20,279 nt of DNA from contig JAUVHT010000001.1 of assembly GCA_030593155.1 (NCBI GenBank), forward strand, positions 1-20,279, written 5' to 3'. The DNA is from Candidatus Bathyarchaeota archaeon. GTDB lineage: Archaea; Thermoproteota; Bathyarchaeia; TCS64. Position 1 is the first letter of the stretch. Each line of letters begins with the position of its first letter. Below, piece by piece: positions 13,077 through 20,279 of this stretch. The translations under genes were made by a program, and so were the position numbers. The notes under the pieces were generated by a model, which saw only the letters and a program-made list of their open reading frames with translations, was not told where the DNA came from and did not search any database.

Positions 13077-13722
13077 CTTCTACAAACTCTTTTACTTCTA
13101 CCTTGATGTCCGTCTCCTCCTCGTCCTGATAGAGGTTGATCTTGTCATTCTGAGCCAGGAACAGGAGCATCATGAAGACCCGGACCACCTCCAGCAGGCT
13201 CGGTTCTTCGATGAGATCGAAGAAGCTGAAGGGGCCTCCTCCCATCCCTACGAGGCGCTGGAAGAGATCTTCGGCCCTCTTCTCGACTTCGAGGAGGTAG
13301 GTATCGGCCTTCAGGAAATCAGGGATGGGCACGGGTAGGACCGGGACCCTGATCGACCTCCTTCTCTCCTCCGTGAGGGCCTTCTCCAGGGCAGTGATCA
13401 GATCGGAGACGCTGGTAGTCGTGAACTCGAATCTGAAGGGTAGGTTCAGGGGAGGGGGAATGTAGACGTCCGGCCTAGCCTGGGGTGGCTTGGGGGGCTC
13501 CTCCATCTTGAGAAGTAGCTCCGCCTTTTTCTGGTAGATTATGACGGAGGAGTTGATGGCAGTGCCCGCTATCCTGAAGTCGATGCCGACCTTGTTCATC
13601 TCCTCCAGCAGGGTGGTGAGGATGTGGACCAGGTCGATGCTCCAGGGAGAGAGCCTGTCCATCTTCCTGTCTTTGAACAGGAGGTCCCAGGGCTCCCTCA
13701 GGTAGTATGGCTTCTTGACCAC
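13069..13722 (-). CDS. scpA: Segregation and condensation protein ScpA (kleisin)
   Basis: ScpA is the kleisin that bridges the SMC heads. The N-terminal helical domain has REPWDLLFKDRKMDRLSPW followed by IDLVHILTTLLEEM and INSSVIIYQKKAELLLKMEE. The middle is proline-rich (PPKPPQARPDVYIPPPLNLP). The C-terminal winged-helix-like part has DLFQRLVGMGG and LLEVVRVFMMLLFLAQNDKI, and ends acidic. At 217 residues it is a little shorter than most bacterial ScpA proteins but normal for archaea. The start is GTG, one base after the smc stop, with a strong GGAGGTG ribosome-binding site inside the end of smc. The stop overlaps scpB. Confidence 0.92.
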   Translation of the reverse strand: MVKKPYYLREPWDLLFKDRKMDRLSPWSIDLVHILTTLLEEMNKVGIDFRIAGTAINSSVIIYQKKAELLLKMEEPPKPPQARPDVYIPPPLNLPFRFEFTTTSVSDLITALEKALTEERRRSIRVPVLPVPIPDFLKADTYLLEVEKRAEDLFQRLVGMGGGPFSFFDLIEEPSLLEVVRVFMMLLFLAQNDKINLYQDEEETDIKVEVKEFVEDE

Positions 13723-13723
13723 T

Positions 13724-16700
13724 CTAAACCGGCACCTCCAACTTCAGGGGCAGGGCTACGACTCGGCTGCGTCCCTGCTGGGCGAAGACGCCGTAGATCT
13801 TGTCGGCGTTGTGGACTATTATGTCCTTGAGGCTCACCACGAGGAATTGGGCCTCCATGGCGTTCTCCTTGAGAACTTCGGCGAGGCGGGCCGTGTTCAG
13901 GTCGTCTAGGTGGGCGTCTATCTCGTCAAAGAGGTAGAACGGAGCTTTCAGGAACTTTTGGATGGCTAGGAGGTAAGCTATGGCCGCCACGGATCGCTCT
14001 CCACCGCTGGTCCCGCCCGCGAGCCTCATGGGCTTCCCTGGGAACTGGATGTAGAGGTCGACACCCCCTGAGAAGGGGCTCTCAGGCTTCTGGAGCTCCA
14101 GTCGGCCATCCCCGCCTCCAGTGAGCTTCTCGAAGAGACTGGAGAAGTTCTCACAGATTTCGTTGTAAGTGTGCATGAAGTGCGCGGTCTTTTCCCTCTC
14201 AACTTCTTCGATGAAATTGAGGATGGAGCCCTTCTCCTCCTCTAGCTCGTTGATGCGGACGCTGAGCATTTTGTAGTTGTAGGAGTCCTCCTCGTAGGCT
14301 TGGATGGCGAGCTGGTTGATCATGCCTAGGGATCGCTTCTCATAGCGGATCCTCTGGAGGACCCTCTCAACCTTGGCCAGGTCGACGCCCTCCAGCGGGA
14401 TCATGTCTCCGAAGCCCAGCCTGGCCAGCTCATTGAACCTCTGCTCGGCCTGGAGCCTGAACTTCTCGGCCTCCACGGTGAGGGTCATCGTCCGCCTCTC
14501 GATGTTGGTCCTCCTCTGGTCCAGCCTCTCCATCTGCCTCTCCAGCTTTGAGACTTCACGGCGGTGTTGCCCGAGGATGCGGCTGGTCGCCTCGACTTCC
14601 GAGGTCACACTGTCTAGCATCTTCTGAAGCTCCTCGAGCTCCGAGTTCTCCTCTTCCAACCGTGCTGAGGTCTCCGCACGTGAATCTTCCAGGCCTTCTA
14701 ACTCTCTCCGCCATTCCTCGATCAGACCTTCGGAGTCCGAGGTCTTCACCTCCAGATACCTGTCGATGAGGTTCGTCTGGACGGAGATGTCTGTGCGGAA
14801 CTGAGACCTAACACTTCGCAGTTCCGTGATCTCTCGCAGAATGGTGTCGTATGTCCTCTCAAGACCGGCCACGTCTGAGGGTGAGACCTCCTTGAGCTGG
14901 ACGATCTCGGCCTTCGCCCGATCGATCTCCTGGAGAGTTCTCTCCTTCCTCTCCTGGAGGGTGGCGACGAGGCTCAGCTCCCTCTCCTTCTCCTCGGCGA
15001 TCTTCGCCGAGTTGCCGTCTATCGTGGTGATGTTCTTCTCCAGCCGAAGGATGGTCTCCCGGGTCTCCTTGATCTGCTGGTCTATCCCGTCGATGTTCTT
15101 GTTGAAGTGATCCATGTAGCCAGTGAAATCCCTGAGGCTGCCCCCGGACTTCTTCAGGTCAGACATCCTCTTGGAGAGGCGGCTCCTGAGGGCCTTGATG
15201 GTCGTCGATAGCTCCGTCATCGACTCATCGCTGGGGATGAGCTTGGAAAAGTCAGGGGGTCGCCGCCAATGTCCCCCTAAAACCCCCCCGTCAGGCTCGA
15301 ACAGGTCCCCCGCGAGGGTGACCGTCCTGTAACCCCTGCGGGCCAAGTCGACGGCGGTAGATCTATCCTCGACGACGAAGGTGTCTCCCCATATGAGGCG
15401 TACGGCGGGTCCATACACATCGTCATAATGAATGATATCCGGGAGGTATCCGACCACGCCCGAGCCTTCGATCCCGGTGATGGGTTCGGGCGGATTTATG
15501 TCTTGAAGCGGGATGAACCTGGTCATTCCCAGCTTGTTCTTCTTGAGCCTCTCCACGCATTCGAGGGCGGTCTCGATGCCGTCCACGATGATGGCGTTGT
15601 GCCAGCCGCTCGCCGCGGTGTTCGCCGCCCTCTGATACTTGAGGTCGATCTTTACGAGGGAACGGAGGGGGCCATGGTATCCTTTTAGGGCTCCCGCCTC
15701 CCCCATCTCCCTTATCCGGGCGATGGCTTTCTCCTCGGTGACGATGTTCTTCCAGAGGTCTCGTTTGGCCATGAACTGAGTGATGGTAAGTTCGGCGTTC
15801 TTGGCCAGTTTGTTGGCGCCTCTGATGGTGTCTCTGATGCCCTTCTGCCTTTTCACCTGATCCTCGACAGTCTCAAGCATCTCCTCGAGCTTCTCAGCCT
15901 CATTGACCTTCAGGGTCTCGTAATCCTCGATCTTTCCCTCCAAGGAGGCCATCGACTTGAAGGTCTCTTTCTTCTTTCTCTCCAGATCGTCAAGCTTCGC
16001 TTGAAGTGAGTTAGAGCTGACGAGGTGCCTGTTGATCTCGATCTCGAGGCCGCTGAGGCTCTCCTGCATGGGGACTAGATCCTCAGTCAGCTGCTCGATC
16101 CTTATCTGGTTGTTCTCGGCGGTCTCCTTCTGGGTGCTGATCTCCTCGGATAGCTTTTGGAGCTTAGCTTCCTTGGCCTTGATCTCGCCGCTGACCTGTC
16201 TCTCATTCTTGACGAGTTGGAGGAGTTCCTGCCTCTTCTCCTCCTTCTCCTCCTTGGACCTCTCGATCCCGGCGAGCTTTATCTCGATGTTCTTCTCGAT
16301 GGAGATCTTCCTCTGATCGATCTCCCTAAGCCTAGATTCCAGAGACCTCTTGAACGTCCTCTTCCCGACGAGGTCGGATTTGAGGAGGGGAAGCTGCGTG
16401 TTGCCCTTCTCGGTCGCCTCCTTGTTGAACTCCTCTTGGCGTTCTAGGGCCACCTCCTTCTCCTCGGTCAATGCCTCCTTTTCTGCCTCGATCTTCCCGA
16501 TCTCCTTCTCGCTCTCCGAGATCCCTTTCCTTATATTCTCGATCTTCAGCTCCAACTGGTGGACCTGTTCCGAGAGCTTGTAAGCCTCAAGCTTACGTTC
16601 TTCCCCGACAATGAGATTATAGCGGAGGGCGTCGTTCCTCTCCAGCTCGAGTTTATTCACCCTTCGCCTCACTTCGTCGCCCTTCGCCGAGGCCACCTCG

Positions 16701-17269
16701 ATCCTGCGCTCGGCCTCCGTGAGCCGCACCTTGGCCTCGGCCTTCTTCTCGTCGTACTCCGTGATGCCGACGAGGTCCTCGAGGGCGTTCATACGCTCCG
16801 AAGGTGTAAGGTCGCTCAGCCTGGTGGCGGTTCCCTGGAGGACCATATTGTAGCCTCCGGGGGATATGCCTGCCATCACCAGAAGATTGAGGAGCGCCCG
16901 CCTCGAGGTCCTCTTCCCGTTCAATGAGTACTTGCTCTTCCCCTGGCGATCTACCCTCCGGCCGACGCTCACAGTCTTCCTGTCGATGGCTAGACCCCGA
17001 TCCTTGTTGTCGAAGTATATTGTGACCTGCGAATACTGGGGCTTGGAGCCGTCCTCCCCCGCGCCGTCGAAGATGAGGCCCGAGAGGTCGGGGACTCTCA
17101 TCCGCTTGGAGCCGAGCTCCCCGAAGACGAACTGTACTGCGTCTATGATGTTGCTCTTCCCGCTCCCATTGGGGCCGGTGATGACGTTGAAGCCCTGCTG
17201 GAACTCCAGCTTCACATTCCCACTGAAAGATTTGAAATTTCTGAACGAGATCCTCTTAATGTACACCAC
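13724..17269 (-). CDS. smc: Chromosome segregation protein SMC
   Basis: The 1181-residue protein is a full-length SMC ATPase. The Walker A motif GPNGSGKSN is at residues 32-40. Long heptad-rich coiled coils (about 165-500 and 690-1020) flank the hinge (about 525-675), which contains GYHGPLRSLVKI and KNKLGMTRFIPL. The C-terminal head has the signature loop TSGGERSVAAIAYLLAIQ (from about 1087) and Walker B YLFDEIDAHLDDLN (D1115, E1116). It forms homodimers that extrude or tether DNA with ScpAB. The hinge glycines (GVLGG) are present. The start is GTG (17269) with AGGGGAG about 10 bases upstream; a second GTG follows immediately. It heads the smc-scpA-scpB operon, with only 1 base between smc and scpA. 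Rad50 is excluded because there is no zinc hook. Confidence 0.98.
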   Translation of the reverse strand: MVYIKRISFRNFKSFSGNVKLEFQQGFNVITGPNGSGKSNIIDAVQFVFGELGSKRMRVPDLSGLIFDGAGEDGSKPQYSQVTIYFDNKDRGLAIDRKTVSVGRRVDRQGKSKYSLNGKRTSRRALLNLLVMAGISPGGYNMVLQGTATRLSDLTPSERMNALEDLVGITEYDEKKAEAKVRLTEAERRIEVASAKGDEVRRRVNKLELERNDALRYNLIVGEERKLEAYKLSEQVHQLELKIENIRKGISESEKEIGKIEAEKEALTEEKEVALERQEEFNKEATEKGNTQLPLLKSDLVGKRTFKRSLESRLREIDQRKISIEKNIEIKLAGIERSKEEKEEKRQELLQLVKNERQVSGEIKAKEAKLQKLSEEISTQKETAENNQIRIEQLTEDLVPMQESLSGLEIEINRHLVSSNSLQAKLDDLERKKKETFKSMASLEGKIEDYETLKVNEAEKLEEMLETVEDQVKRQKGIRDTIRGANKLAKNAELTITQFMAKRDLWKNIVTEEKAIARIREMGEAGALKGYHGPLRSLVKIDLKYQRAANTAASGWHNAIIVDGIETALECVERLKKNKLGMTRFIPLQDINPPEPITGIEGSGVVGYLPDIIHYDDVYGPAVRLIWGDTFVVEDRSTAVDLARRGYRTVTLAGDLFEPDGGVLGGHWRRPPDFSKLIPSDESMTELSTTIKALRSRLSKRMSDLKKSGGSLRDFTGYMDHFNKNIDGIDQQIKETRETILRLEKNITTIDGNSAKIAEEKERELSLVATLQERKERTLQEIDRAKAEIVQLKEVSPSDVAGLERTYDTILREITELRSVRSQFRTDISVQTNLIDRYLEVKTSDSEGLIEEWRRELEGLEDSRAETSARLEEENSELEELQKMLDSVTSEVEATSRILGQHRREVSKLERQMERLDQRRTNIERRTMTLTVEAEKFRLQAEQRFNELARLGFGDMIPLEGVDLAKVERVLQRIRYEKRSLGMINQLAIQAYEEDSYNYKMLSVRINELEEEKGSILNFIEEVEREKTAHFMHTYNEICENFSSLFEKLTGGGDGRLELQKPESPFSGGVDLYIQFPGKPMRLAGGTSGGERSVAAIAYLLAIQKFLKAPFYLFDEIDAHLDDLNTARLAEVLKENAMEAQFLVVSLKDIIVHNADKIYGVFAQQGRSRVVALPLKLEVPV
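13733..13739 (-). promoter_or_regulatory. Ribosome-binding site of scpA inside the smc 3' end
   Basis: GGAGGTG on the minus strand lies 10 bases before the GTG start at 13722 and within the last codons of smc. It fixes the GTG as the scpA start and supports translation from one smc-scpA-scpB mRNA. Confidence 0.65.
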
Positions 17270-17400
17270 TTCTAGTCACTCCCCTTCGAGATGAGGCCAC
17301 CTACCGTCCCTTATTTTGGATGACTAAATCTGACTGGACGCCCCTTAGTGAATTTCAATATTCCTTTAAACAATTCAAAACTGCCGCTCGCGAACATAAT

Positions 17401-17446
17401 CCCCGAACGGGGTATTACGGCGTATTATGAAGGGATTATAATACGC
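17401..17446 (+). promoter_or_regulatory. Promoter region of the M24 peptidase gene with two inverted repeats
   Basis: CCCCG-AA-CGGGG (17401-17412) is a compact palindrome. GCGTATTAT (17420-17428) and ATAATACGC (17438-17446) form 9-base perfect arms around a 9-base spacer. A further partial copy, GTATTACG, lies at 17412-17419. The right arm overlaps the best TATA-like sequence (ATTATAATAC, 17435-17444). The arrangement looks like an operator that could block TBP/TFB access. No regulator is identified. Confidence 0.45.
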
Positions 17447-17544
17447 GAAAACCATCGAACTCGTACGAATCTTCAGGTAGAGCTGAATTGCAGCCATTCG
17501 ACTATGTTTTAACTAGTTCCTCAGCAACTGATCAGTGTCTAACG

Positions 17545-18609
17545 ATGAGAAATAAAACTCTTGCAAAGTCACTTGAGGAAGCCGACCTCGACGCATATCT
17601 CGTGACGAGAGGACCCAACATCATCTACTATGCGGGGACGATAAGCGGAGGCATACTGATAGTCTCCTCCGAATGTGATCCAGTACTCCTTGTGTCGCGA
17701 CTCGACCTCTCCATCGCTCAGGACCAAGCGGAAGGATACGAGATCAGATCATATACCAAACAGACAATGATGGACCAGATCACCTCCGTTCTGAACGAGC
17801 TACATCTCGAAAAGATAGGATTCGACGAACTATCCCTTGGGCAGTATCGAGAACTAGGAGAAAAATTGGGTGACGTCGAGCTTGTGGAGAAGCCGGAACT
17901 CGTCTGGGAGATGCGGAAGGTGAAGGATACGAAGGAGCAGGAGCTGATGAGGAAGGCGGGGGAGCTCTCCGACATTGGGATGGAGGCCATAAGGAGTTGC
18001 CTCAAGGCCGGAATCAGAGAACACGAGGTAGCGGCTGAGGCGGCCTACGCAATGCTGAAAGAGGGCGCGGAAGATCATGCGTTTCCCTTCATCGTGGCTT
18101 CTGGCCCCCGATCGGCCTACCCCCACGCAGGGGTCTCAGACAGGAAGATCGGGAGAGGAGACTTTGTCAAGATCGACATGGGGGCAACATATCACGGGTA
18201 TAGATCGGATAACACGAGAACTTTCGTTGTGGGCTCCCCAACGGAGAAGCAGAGGGCGATCTACGAGACTGTTCTCGAGGCGAACAAAGCGGCCCTCCCA
18301 GAAATAAGGAGAGGGGCGGCAGGGATCGATGTCGACAGGATCGCCAGGGATGTCATCGAGAAGGCGGGATACGGAGATGCCTTCATCCATGGCTTGGGAC
18401 ATGGCGTTGGCCTCGAGGTTCATGAACCTCCCTCCTTGAGTAAGAGGAGCGAAGACATCCTTCAGGTGGGAAACGTTGTGTCAAACGAGCCAGGTATCTA
18501 CCTGAAGGGATTTGGGGGTGTGAGGATCGAGGATACGGTGCTGGTCACTCCCTCTGGTCCTGAGAGGCTGACGAAGTTCGACAGGGACCTTGACGCGATG
18601 CGCGTCTGA
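17545..18609 (+). CDS. pepQ: M24 metallopeptidase, Xaa-Pro dipeptidase/aminopeptidase P-like
   Basis: The 354-residue protein has the creatinase-like N-terminal domain (LEEADLDAYLVTRGPNIIYY) and a pita-bread catalytic domain. All five metal ligands of the M24 family are visible: D211 and D222 in KIDMGATYHGYRSDNTRT, H286 in GLGHGVG, E315 in SNEPGIYL and E329 in RIEDTVLV. H293 lies in EVHEPP. Such enzymes remove or split X-Pro bonds with two Mn/Co ions in the cytosol during peptide turnover. Whether it is a dipeptidase (PepQ) or an aminopeptidase P cannot be settled from sequence. ATG 17545 is used because the family start (MRNKTLAKSLEE) aligns there; an in-frame TTG at 17488 would add 19 unusual residues. 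It converges on uppS with a 7-base gap. Confidence 0.9.
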   Translation: MRNKTLAKSLEEADLDAYLVTRGPNIIYYAGTISGGILIVSSECDPVLLVSRLDLSIAQDQAEGYEIRSYTKQTMMDQITSVLNELHLEKIGFDELSLGQYRELGEKLGDVELVEKPELVWEMRKVKDTKEQELMRKAGELSDIGMEAIRSCLKAGIREHEVAAEAAYAMLKEGAEDHAFPFIVASGPRSAYPHAGVSDRKIGRGDFVKIDMGATYHGYRSDNTRTFVVGSPTEKQRAIYETVLEANKAALPEIRRGAAGIDVDRIARDVIEKAGYGDAFIHGLGHGVGLEVHEPPSLSKRSEDILQVGNVVSNEPGIYLKGFGGVRIEDTVLVTPSGPERLTKFDRDLDAMRV

Positions 18610-18616
18610 GGCCCAT

Positions 18617-19399
18617 CTATTTCCCGTATCTTCTGTGGCGGTTCTGGAAGCTCCTGATGGCCCGTTCCAGGTCTATCTCCCTGAAGTCGGGCCAGTATAC
18701 GTCGATGAGAAAGAGTTCGCTATAGGCTGACTGCCAGATCAGGAAGTTGCTTAGGCGGGCCACCCCAGAAGTCCTGATTATGAGGTCTGGATCTGGGTGG
18801 GGGAGGTACGATGTGTAGAGGTGGTCTCCGATGAGGTCTTCGTTGATTTCATCTGGGCTTAATACGCCCTCCTTTACCTTGACTGCGATCTCCTTGGCGG
18901 CGTCCACGATCTCTGCCCTACCCCCGTACGCCAAAGCGATGTTAAGGTAGAACTTGTCGTAATCCTTCGTGGCCTCTTCGACCTCTCCGATGAGTTTCCT
19001 GATCTTTTCGGGGAGGAGGTTTATCCTGCCTATAGCCCGGACGCTGACCCTGTTTTCGTGGATGACTTCAGAGTTGAGGAGTTCAGTCAGGTTTTCCTCG
19101 TATATCTTCATGAGCTCCTCGACCTCCCTGTCGACTCTGTTAAAGTTCTCTGTTGAAAAAGCGTATATGGTGATGGTCTTTATGCCCAGGTCGAGGCACC
19201 ATTTGAGGAAATCTCTGACTTTCTCGGCGCCTTCCCTGTGACCCTGCCATGGGATCATCTCCCTCGCCGAGGCCCATCGCCGGTTCCCGTCGAGGATGAC
19301 CCCGATGTGATCTGGGAGCCTTTCTCGTTCGATCTGGCTGCGGAGCCAGCTGCGGTAGATCTTGTAGACTCCGATCGCGGACAGCAGGCCTCGAAGCAT
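18617..19399 (-). CDS. uppS: cis-Prenyl (undecaprenyl-type) diphosphate synthase
   Basis: The 260-residue protein adds isoprene units in cis to make the long polyprenyl diphosphate that becomes the dolichol-like glycan carrier for archaeal N-glycosylation. Motifs follow family order: GVILDGNRRWA with the catalytic D37, GHREGAEK, TIYAFSTENFNR, LNIALAYGGRAEI, then IIRTSGVARLSNFLIWQ and AYSELFLIDVYWPDF. In most family members the second to last motif reads RTSGE or RTGGE; here residue 213 is Val instead of the Glu that in the E. coli enzyme helps bind Mg2+ with a nearby His (His 201 here). An N-terminal hydrophobic/basic stretch of about 25 residues precedes the domain. The ATG has GAAGGT upstream. 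It lies 82 bases downstream of the DUF373 gene on the same strand. Confidence 0.95.
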   Translation of the reverse strand: MLRGLLSAIGVYKIYRSWLRSQIERERLPDHIGVILDGNRRWASAREMIPWQGHREGAEKVRDFLKWCLDLGIKTITIYAFSTENFNRVDREVEELMKIYEENLTELLNSEVIHENRVSVRAIGRINLLPEKIRKLIGEVEEATKDYDKFYLNIALAYGGRAEIVDAAKEIAVKVKEGVLSPDEINEDLIGDHLYTSYLPHPDPDLIIRTSGVARLSNFLIWQSAYSELFLIDVYWPDFREIDLERAIRSFQNRHRRYGK

Positions 19400-19481
19400 A
19401 TCTTGTAACCTTCGGAGTATTGTGCGATCGGGTGGATAAAACTCTGCTGTATCAATTAACTTGTATTAAGTGTAATCTTGT

Positions 19482-20279
19482 TCATCTGAAGGGGATGTCC
19501 TTGTCTGAGCGGTAGATCACGAAGATCGAGGCGATGGTGGTCACTACCCCAGCTAGGGTGAAGAAGACCAGGGGGGACCAGAGGGTGAGGGTCTTCTCCG
19601 GTTCGATGAGGACCCGGGCTGACTCTTTGGCGATGAACCACAGCCAGAAGGTCACTATCATGCCTACCACGTTCTGCCATAGCTTGGTGTCCTTCTTCAT
19701 GTAGTTTGCCGCCACGCCGCCTACGAGGGAGACCATCACTCCGATGATGATGAGATCGATGGCCTCGAGGAGGAAGTGGCCGGTGAGGCTGGTTAGATTC
19801 TGGAGCAACCATGAGATGTCGTTCCACCAAGGTTGGGGGACTACTAATTCTAGGTGTTTGGGCGCGTTAATGATCCCCCTTACACAGCCAATCAAGAATA
19901 GGATGAAACCGAAGCTGAAGGATGTTAATGTCAGCTGGCGCTCTGGTGGTGGCAACCTCAGCTTTAGTATGTCGAGCTTATGTTCCCACCCGAATCCCTT
20001 TATGAGGAGGACGAAGCCCATGACGAAGGTGAGGATCATGCCGGCGTTCTGGAGCTGGTTGAAGACTAGGAGGATGCCCACGATGATGAGCATTATACCA
20101 GGCACCCCCAGGGTCACCCGGGAGTAGTAGGGGTCTTCGACCATCTGTCTGAGGTATCGGAAGATCACCGCCCAGGTCTCCTCGATGCGCTCGCTGTGCT
20201 TCACCACCACGTGTTGGATGGAGGTGATGGGCACCCTGGACTGGATGAGGGGAATGACGGACTCGTCGGCGTATCCGTC
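19482..20279 (-). CDS. DUF373 family multi-pass membrane protein (N-terminus outside window)
   Basis: The open frame runs off the right edge, so only the C-terminal ~265 residues are seen. The first visible residues, DGYADESVIPLIQSRVPITS, then VVVKHSERIEETW, match the junction between the soluble domain and the membrane part of the archaeal DUF373 family. Six hydrophobic segments follow: VPGIMLIIVGILLVF, MILTFVMGFVLLI, SFGFILFLIGCV, AIDLIIIGVMVSLVGGV, IVTFWLWFIA and LVFFTLAGVVTTIASIFVIY. The family is of unknown function and common in archaea. A GTG at 20234 could be mistaken for the start, but the frame upstream of it is conserved, so the gene continues. It is followed by uppS on the same strand, which hints at, but does not prove, a role near the membrane lipid carrier. 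Confidence 0.85.
   Translation of the reverse strand, partial: DGYADESVIPLIQSRVPITSIQHVVVKHSERIEETWAVIFRYLRQMVEDPYYSRVTLGVPGIMLIIVGILLVFNQLQNAGMILTFVMGFVLLIKGFGWEHKLDILKLRLPPPERQLTLTSFSFGFILFLIGCVRGIINAPKHLELVVPQPWWNDISWLLQNLTSLTGHFLLEAIDLIIIGVMVSLVGGVAANYMKKDTKLWQNVVGMIVTFWLWFIAKESARVLIEPEKTLTLWSPLVFFTLAGVVTTIASIFVIYRSDKDIPFR

Noticed and set aside
19456..19830. 124-codon open frame overlapping the DUF373 gene on the same strand
   Set aside because: It is His/Arg/Pro-rich with no hydrophobic segments or motif, while the overlapping frame encodes a clear DUF373 membrane domain.
20232..20234. GTG at 20234 as the start of the DUF373 protein
   Set aside because: The frame upstream of it, to the window edge, encodes DGYADESVIPLIQSR, which matches conserved family sequence, so the gene continues beyond the window.

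Overview
The window is archaeal chromosome. It carries archaeal/eukaryotic-type information genes (Gar1, SRP19, ribosomal protein S8e, a TFB/TFIIB remnant), a form III RuBisCO with its AMP-pathway partners, an archaeal DUF373 membrane protein, TATA-like boxes placed for short or absent leaders, and frequent GTG/TTG starts. Coding DNA is GC-rich and the spacers are clearly more AT-rich. The gene set would suit Bathyarchaeia or a related Thermoproteota lineage, but that placement is an inference from gene content and not a phylogenetic result.

Layout. 1-289: 3' end of an Mrp/NBP35-type ATPase. 354-4146: a complete AMP (nucleotide-salvage) pentose bisphosphate pathway in three adjacent genes: ribose-1,5-bisphosphate isomerase (+), form III RuBisCO (-) and AMP phosphorylase (+). 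4185-6499: an Ldh2/malate-type dehydrogenase and a class I/II aminotransferase, both on the minus strand. 6649-8115: an Nramp-related transporter that lacks the usual metal-binding motifs. 8362-8559: a small winged-helix protein. 8755-9825: myo-inositol-1-phosphate synthase. 9869-11267 (minus strand): S8e, SRP19, Gar1 and a broken TFB gene. 11442-12473: HypE. 12444-17269 (minus strand): a tight smc-scpA-scpB operon. 17545-18609: a PepQ-like M24 metallopeptidase. 18617-20279 (minus strand): cis-prenyl diphosphate synthase, preceded by the C-terminal part of a DUF373 protein that runs off the window.

How the genes work together. AMP phosphorylase releases adenine and makes ribose 1,5-bisphosphate, the isomerase turns this into ribulose 1,5-bisphosphate, and RuBisCO fixes CO2 to give two 3-phosphoglycerates, so nucleotide carbon enters central metabolism. 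SMC, ScpA and ScpB form the chromosome-organising condensin complex. HypE implies [NiFe]-hydrogenase maturation genes elsewhere in the genome. Convergent neighbours are packed very tightly, and two pairs overlap at their 3' ends (by 12 and 30 bases).

The points most worth a second look are the compact three-gene AMP/RuBisCO locus with a RuBisCO that departs from family consensus near the active site; the TFB remnant, which keeps an intact zinc ribbon but has an amber stop at a normally conserved tryptophan and has lost its cyclin-fold core; the Nramp-like transporter without DPGN and MPH motifs; and a cis-prenyltransferase with valine at a normally glutamate metal-ligand position. I saw no CRISPR array, insertion sequence, tRNA, rRNA or convincing intrinsic terminator. 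The spacers at 8116-8361, 8560-8754 and 17270-17544 hold only promoter-like and inverted-repeat sequence as far as I can see.
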